Below, in pieces: positions 47,059-49,781 of a stretch of 49,781 nucleotides of DNA. Below the pieces are notes generated by a model, which made no database searches, was not told where the DNA came from, and was given only the letters and a program-made list of their open reading frames with translations. The stretch's first letter is position 1, and each line of letters opens with the position of its first letter. The stretch spans positions 1 through 49,781 of the forward strand of contig JAIXRH010000090.1 of the NCBI GenBank assembly GCA_027485285.1. The letters are read 5' to 3'. Origin of the DNA: Comamonadaceae bacterium (GTDB lineage: Bacteria; Pseudomonadota; Gammaproteobacteria; Burkholderiales; Burkholderiaceae_C). A program made the translations under genes and the position numbers.

Positions 47059-47331
47059 GTGACGCAGCGCACCAAGCCGCCGCAGATGTTTCAGGTGCTG
47101 ATGCTCAATGACGATTTCACGCCCATGGAGTTTGTGGTGATGGTGTTGCAAGAGTTTTTCAGCAAAGACCGCGAACAAGCCACGCAAATCATGTTGCAAA
47201 TTCACCTGGACGGCAAAGGCGTGTGCGGCGTCTACAGCAAAGACGTGGCTGCTACCAAGGTGGACCAAGTGCTGGATGCGGCCCGCAAAGCCGGTCACCC
47301 CTTGCAGTGTGTGGCTGAGCCGATTGAATGA
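47059..47331 (+). CDS. clpS: ATP-dependent Clp protease adaptor ClpS
   Basis: The core of ClpS, 90 residues from GTG 47059, which binds N-degron proteins and hands them to Clp[20 protein letters not shown] contains the family's NDD-x-TPMEFV motif, and the conserved His, [16 protein letters not shown], and HPLQC are present. Upstream, the same frame reads [16 protein letters not shown] and VVLERVTQR, exactly the kind of N-terminal extension expected, but no usual start codon opens it. The natural ATG at 46976 (MTKKK...) is separated by the A17 tract and is off by one base. Thus either the tract is miscounted, or slippage is used, or translation starts at GTG and the extension is lost. In E. 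coli that extension is needed for delivery of N-degron substrates. clpA follows, separated by 114 bases. Confidence 0.9.
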   Translation: MTQRTKPPQMFQVLMLNDDFTPMEFVVMVLQEFFSKDREQATQIMLQIHLDGKGVCGVYSKDVAATKVDQVLDAARKAGHPLQCVAEPIE

Positions 47332-47380
47332 GCTGAGTGGGCCACACGCACCTATCGTTTTCACCAAACAAACATACCTA

Positions 47381-47410
47381 TTGATTAAATGGCATTTGTT
47401 TCCATATACA
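47381..47410 (+). promoter_or_regulatory. Candidate clpA promoter
   Basis: TTGATT (47381-47386) and TATACA (47405-47410) are 18 bases apart in an AT-rich gap between clpS and clpA; match is moderate. Confidence 0.4.
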
Positions 47411-47445
47411 GTTGAATCTCAGTTGCAAGCCAGAAGGAAAAATAC

Positions 47446-49779
47446 ATGATCGCCCAAGAACTTGAAGTCAGCTTGCACATGGCCTTTGTCGAGGCCCGTC
47501 AACAACGCCACGAATTCATCACCGTCGAGCACTTGCTGCTCGCCTTGCTAGACAACCCCAGCGCCGCCGAAGTGCTGCGCGCTTGTTCGGCCAACATTGA
47601 CGACTTACGCAAGTCGCTCTCCAACTTCATCGCGGACAACACCCCTCAGGTGTCGGGCACCGAAGAGGTGGACACACAGCCCACGCTGGGTTTTCAGCGC
47701 GTCATTCAGCGCGCCATCATGCATGTGCAGTCCACGGGCAATGGCAAAAAAGAAGTGACCGGCGCAAATGTGCTGGTGGCCATCTTTGGTGAGAAAGACT
47801 CACACGCGGTGTACTACCTCCACCAACAAGGCGTGACACGCTTGGATGTGGTGAACTTCATTGCCCACGGCATCAAAAAGAGCGACCCACCTGAAGCTGC
47901 TAAAAGCGGTGAGTCAGCCCAAGCCGAGCAGGAAGAGGGCGGTGCATCGTCTGAAAAGAACGAGAAGGCGTCGCCACTCGAGCAGTTCACCCAAAACCTG
48001 AACCAAGCCGCCAAAGATGGCAAGATTGACCCGCTGATCGGGCGCGAATACGAGGTGGAGCGCACGATTCAAATCCTGTGCCGCCGCCGCAAGAACAACC
48101 CGCTGTTGGTGGGCGAGGCAGGCGTGGGTAAAACGGCGATTGCCGAGGGCTTGGCATGGCGCATCACCCAAGGCGCTGTGCCCGAAATCTTGTCTGAGGC
48201 CATCGTCTACTCGCTGGACATGGGCGCTTTGTTGGCCGGCACCAAATACCGTGGCGACTTTGAGCAACGCCTGAAGGGCGTCATCAAAAACTTGCAGAGC
48301 AAGCCCAATGCGATTTTGTTCATCGACGAAATCCACACGCTCATTGGCGCGGGTGCGGCTTCAGGTGGCACCTTGGATGCGTCTAACCTGCTCAAGCCTG
48401 CTTTGTCGAGCGGCCAGCTCAAGTGCATTGGCGCCACCACCTTCACCGAATACCGCGGCATTTTCGAGAAAGACGCAGCCCTCAGCCGCCGTTTCCAAAA
48501 GGTGGATGTGGTCGAGCCCACCGTGTCAGAAACTGTGGACATCCTCAAGGGTCTGAAGTCGCGCTTTGAAGAGCACCACAACGTCAAGTACGCCGTGGCT
48601 GCGCTGCAAGCCGCTGCCGAGCTGAGCGCCAAGTACATCAACGACCGCCAATTGCCAGACAAGGCGATTGATGTGATTGACGAAGCCGGTGCGGCTCAAC
48701 GCATTTTGGTGGCGTCTAAGCGCAAGAAAACCATTGGCAAGGCCGAGATTGAAGACATCGTCGCCAAGATTGCGCGCATTCCGCCCGCCAATGTGTCTAA
48801 CGACGACCGCAGCAAGTTGCAAACCATCGAACGCGATTTGAAGAGCGTGGTGTTCGGTCAAGACAAGGCGCTGGAGGTGTTGGCTTCATCGGTCAAGATG
48901 GCCCGCTCAGGCTTGGGCAAGTCCGACAAGCCAATTGGTGCGTTCTTGTTCAGCGGCCCCACGGGCGTGGGCAAGACCGAAGCAGCCAAGCAGTTGGCCT
49001 ACATCATGGGCATTGACTTGGTGCGTTTTGACATGTCCGAGTACATGGAACGCCATGCTGTGAGCCGCCTGATTGGTGCGCCCCCAGGCTATGTGGGCTT
49101 TGACCAAGGCGGCTTGCTGACCGAAGCCGTGACCAAGAAGCCACATTGCGTGTTGTTGCTGGACGAGATCGAAAAAGCCCACCCCGACATCTTCAACGTG
49201 CTGTTGCAGGTGATGGACCATGGCACGCTGACCGACAACAACGGCCGCAAGGCAGACTTCCGCAACGTCATCCTCATCATGACGACCAACGCGGGTGCTG
49301 AGACCATGAACAAGGCCACCATTGGCTTTACCAACCCGCGCGCGGCGGGCGACGAGATGGGCGACATCAAGCGCTTGTTCACCCCAGAGTTCCGCAACCG
49401 TTTGGACGCCATCGTGGGCTTCAAGGCCTTGGACGAAAACGTCATCATGCGGGTGGTCGACAAGTTCTTGCTGCAACTTGAAGGCCAGTTGGCTGAGAAG
49501 AAGGTTGACGTGACCTTCAGCGACGCGCTGCGCAAGCACTTGGCCAAGAAGGGCTTCGATCCGCTCATGGGTGCACGTCCAATGCAACGCCTCATCCAAG
49601 ACACAATTCGCAAGGCCTTGGCCGACGAGCTGCTGTTTGGTCGCCTGATTGACGGGGGCCGCTTGAGTGTGGACATCGACGACAAAGACGAAGTGCTGCT
49701 TGACATCACGCCTTTGCCCAAGAAGGACAAGAGCGCGAAGGGCGAGCACACGGCTTCTGAGGAGCCTGCGGCGAGCTAA
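47446..49779 (+). CDS. clpA: ATP-dependent Clp protease, ATP-binding subunit ClpA
   Basis: A 777-residue AAA+ unfoldase that works with ClpP and with ClpS as adaptor. The double Clp-N domain (1-145) is followed by a linker rich in Glu/Ser, then AAA+ D1 with Walker A GEAGVGKT (about 223) and Walker B ILFIDEIH, and D2 with GPTGVGKT (about 504) and LLLDEIEKAH. The ClpA-type lack of a long middle domain distinguishes it from ClpB and ClpC. AAGGAAAAATAC precedes ATG 47446. The C-terminus has a Lys-rich tail (KKDKSAKGEH). The gene is complete, ending two bases before the window's end. Confidence 0.98.
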   Translation: MIAQELEVSLHMAFVEARQQRHEFITVEHLLLALLDNPSAAEVLRACSANIDDLRKSLSNFIADNTPQVSGTEEVDTQPTLGFQRVIQRAIMHVQSTGNGKKEVTGANVLVAIFGEKDSHAVYYLHQQGVTRLDVVNFIAHGIKKSDPPEAAKSGESAQAEQEEGGASSEKNEKASPLEQFTQNLNQAAKDGKIDPLIGREYEVERTIQILCRRRKNNPLLVGEAGVGKTAIAEGLAWRITQGAVPEILSEAIVYSLDMGALLAGTKYRGDFEQRLKGVIKNLQSKPNAILFIDEIHTLIGAGAASGGTLDASNLLKPALSSGQLKCIGATTFTEYRGIFEKDAALSRRFQKVDVVEPTVSETVDILKGLKSRFEEHHNVKYAVAALQAAAELSAKYINDRQLPDKAIDVIDEAGAAQRILVASKRKKTIGKAEIEDIVAKIARIPPANVSNDDRSKLQTIERDLKSVVFGQDKALEVLASSVKMARSGLGKSDKPIGAFLFSGPTGVGKTEAAKQLAYIMGIDLVRFDMSEYMERHAVSRLIGAPPGYVGFDQGGLLTEAVTKKPHCVLLLDEIEKAHPDIFNVLLQVMDHGTLTDNNGRKADFRNVILIMTTNAGAETMNKATIGFTNPRAAGDEMGDIKRLFTPEFRNRLDAIVGFKALDENVIMRVVDKFLLQLEGQLAEKKVDVTFSDALRKHLAKKGFDPLMGARPMQRLIQDTIRKALADELLFGRLIDGGRLSVDIDDKDEVLLDITPLPKKDKSAKGEHTASEEPAAS

Positions 49780-49781
49780 GC

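Noticed and set aside
48907-49749. Minus-strand open frame of 280 codons antisense to clpA
   Set aside because: It lies wholly within the clpA D2 domain, with no family similarity of its own.

Overview
The window is a gene-dense stretch of chromosome from a betaproteobacterium. Gene content and order fit Burkholderiales, most likely the Comamonadaceae (a Limnohabitans- or Rhodoferax-like freshwater relative). That placement is inferred from ilvBNC-pssA-leuA, rimP-nusA-infB-rbfA-truB-typA, exbBD-lpxK-trm112-kdsB-adk, the aat-bpt pair and moderately high G+C. I see no rRNA, CRISPR array, insertion sequence, prophage or integron. No gene-free stretch exceeds about 300 bases. Intrinsic terminators of the compact GC-stem plus T-run type close many units, often serving two convergent genes.

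Left part (1-10.4 kb): the end of ilvB, then ilvN, ilvC, pssA and leuA make branched-chain amino acids, with a phosphatidylserine synthase gene inserted. A leucine attenuator (18-codon peptide with four consecutive Leu codons, then a terminator) precedes leuA. A periplasmic PBP7-type DD-endopeptidase follows. On the minus strand lie aat, bpt and an IclR regulator; Aat and Bpt are the two N-end-rule aminoacyl-protein transferases. A membrane M23 peptidase and a bactofilin come next.

Middle part (10.4-30.9 kb): tRNA-Ser(GGA), a large PLP-dependent Orn/Lys/Arg decarboxylase, fabI with a secreted ATP-dependent DNA ligase (LigE type), and divergently yejABEF (peptide importer). Then comes the rimP-nusA-infB-rbfA-truB-typA translation/transcription operon, whose leader carries a promoter followed directly by a terminator-like hairpin. 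A 3-hydroxyisobutyryl-CoA hydrolase, a C-terminally short CaiB/BaiF CoA-transferase, and tRNA-Pro(TGG) and tRNA-Arg(TCT) close this part.

Right part (30.9-49.8 kb): two tandem paralogous secreted proteins sharing six aligned cysteines (unknown function) and a divergent beta-propeller-like lipoprotein. Next is a Crp/Fnr - APH-like kinase - acyl-CoA dehydrogenase - GST cluster resembling a split ACAD10/11 (LvaA/LvaC-like) module. A D-2-hydroxyacid dehydrogenase follows, then lexA with two tandem SOS boxes, a small downstream partner and a divergent asparaginase. The envelope operon exbB-exbD-lpxK-trm112-kdsB-adk, then xseA, sodB, a DUF192 protein, clpS and clpA complete the window.

The most notable observations are: (1) clpS has an A17 tract right after its apparent ATG that leaves its N-terminal extension one nucleotide out of frame; (2) the leuA leader peptide looks leaderless; (3) the six-cysteine tandem paralogs; (4) the split ACAD10/11-like module; (5) the possible attenuator before rimP; (6) a small ORF tied to lexA. 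The bacterial N-degron route (Aat, Bpt, ClpS, ClpA) is almost complete within the window, though at two loci.
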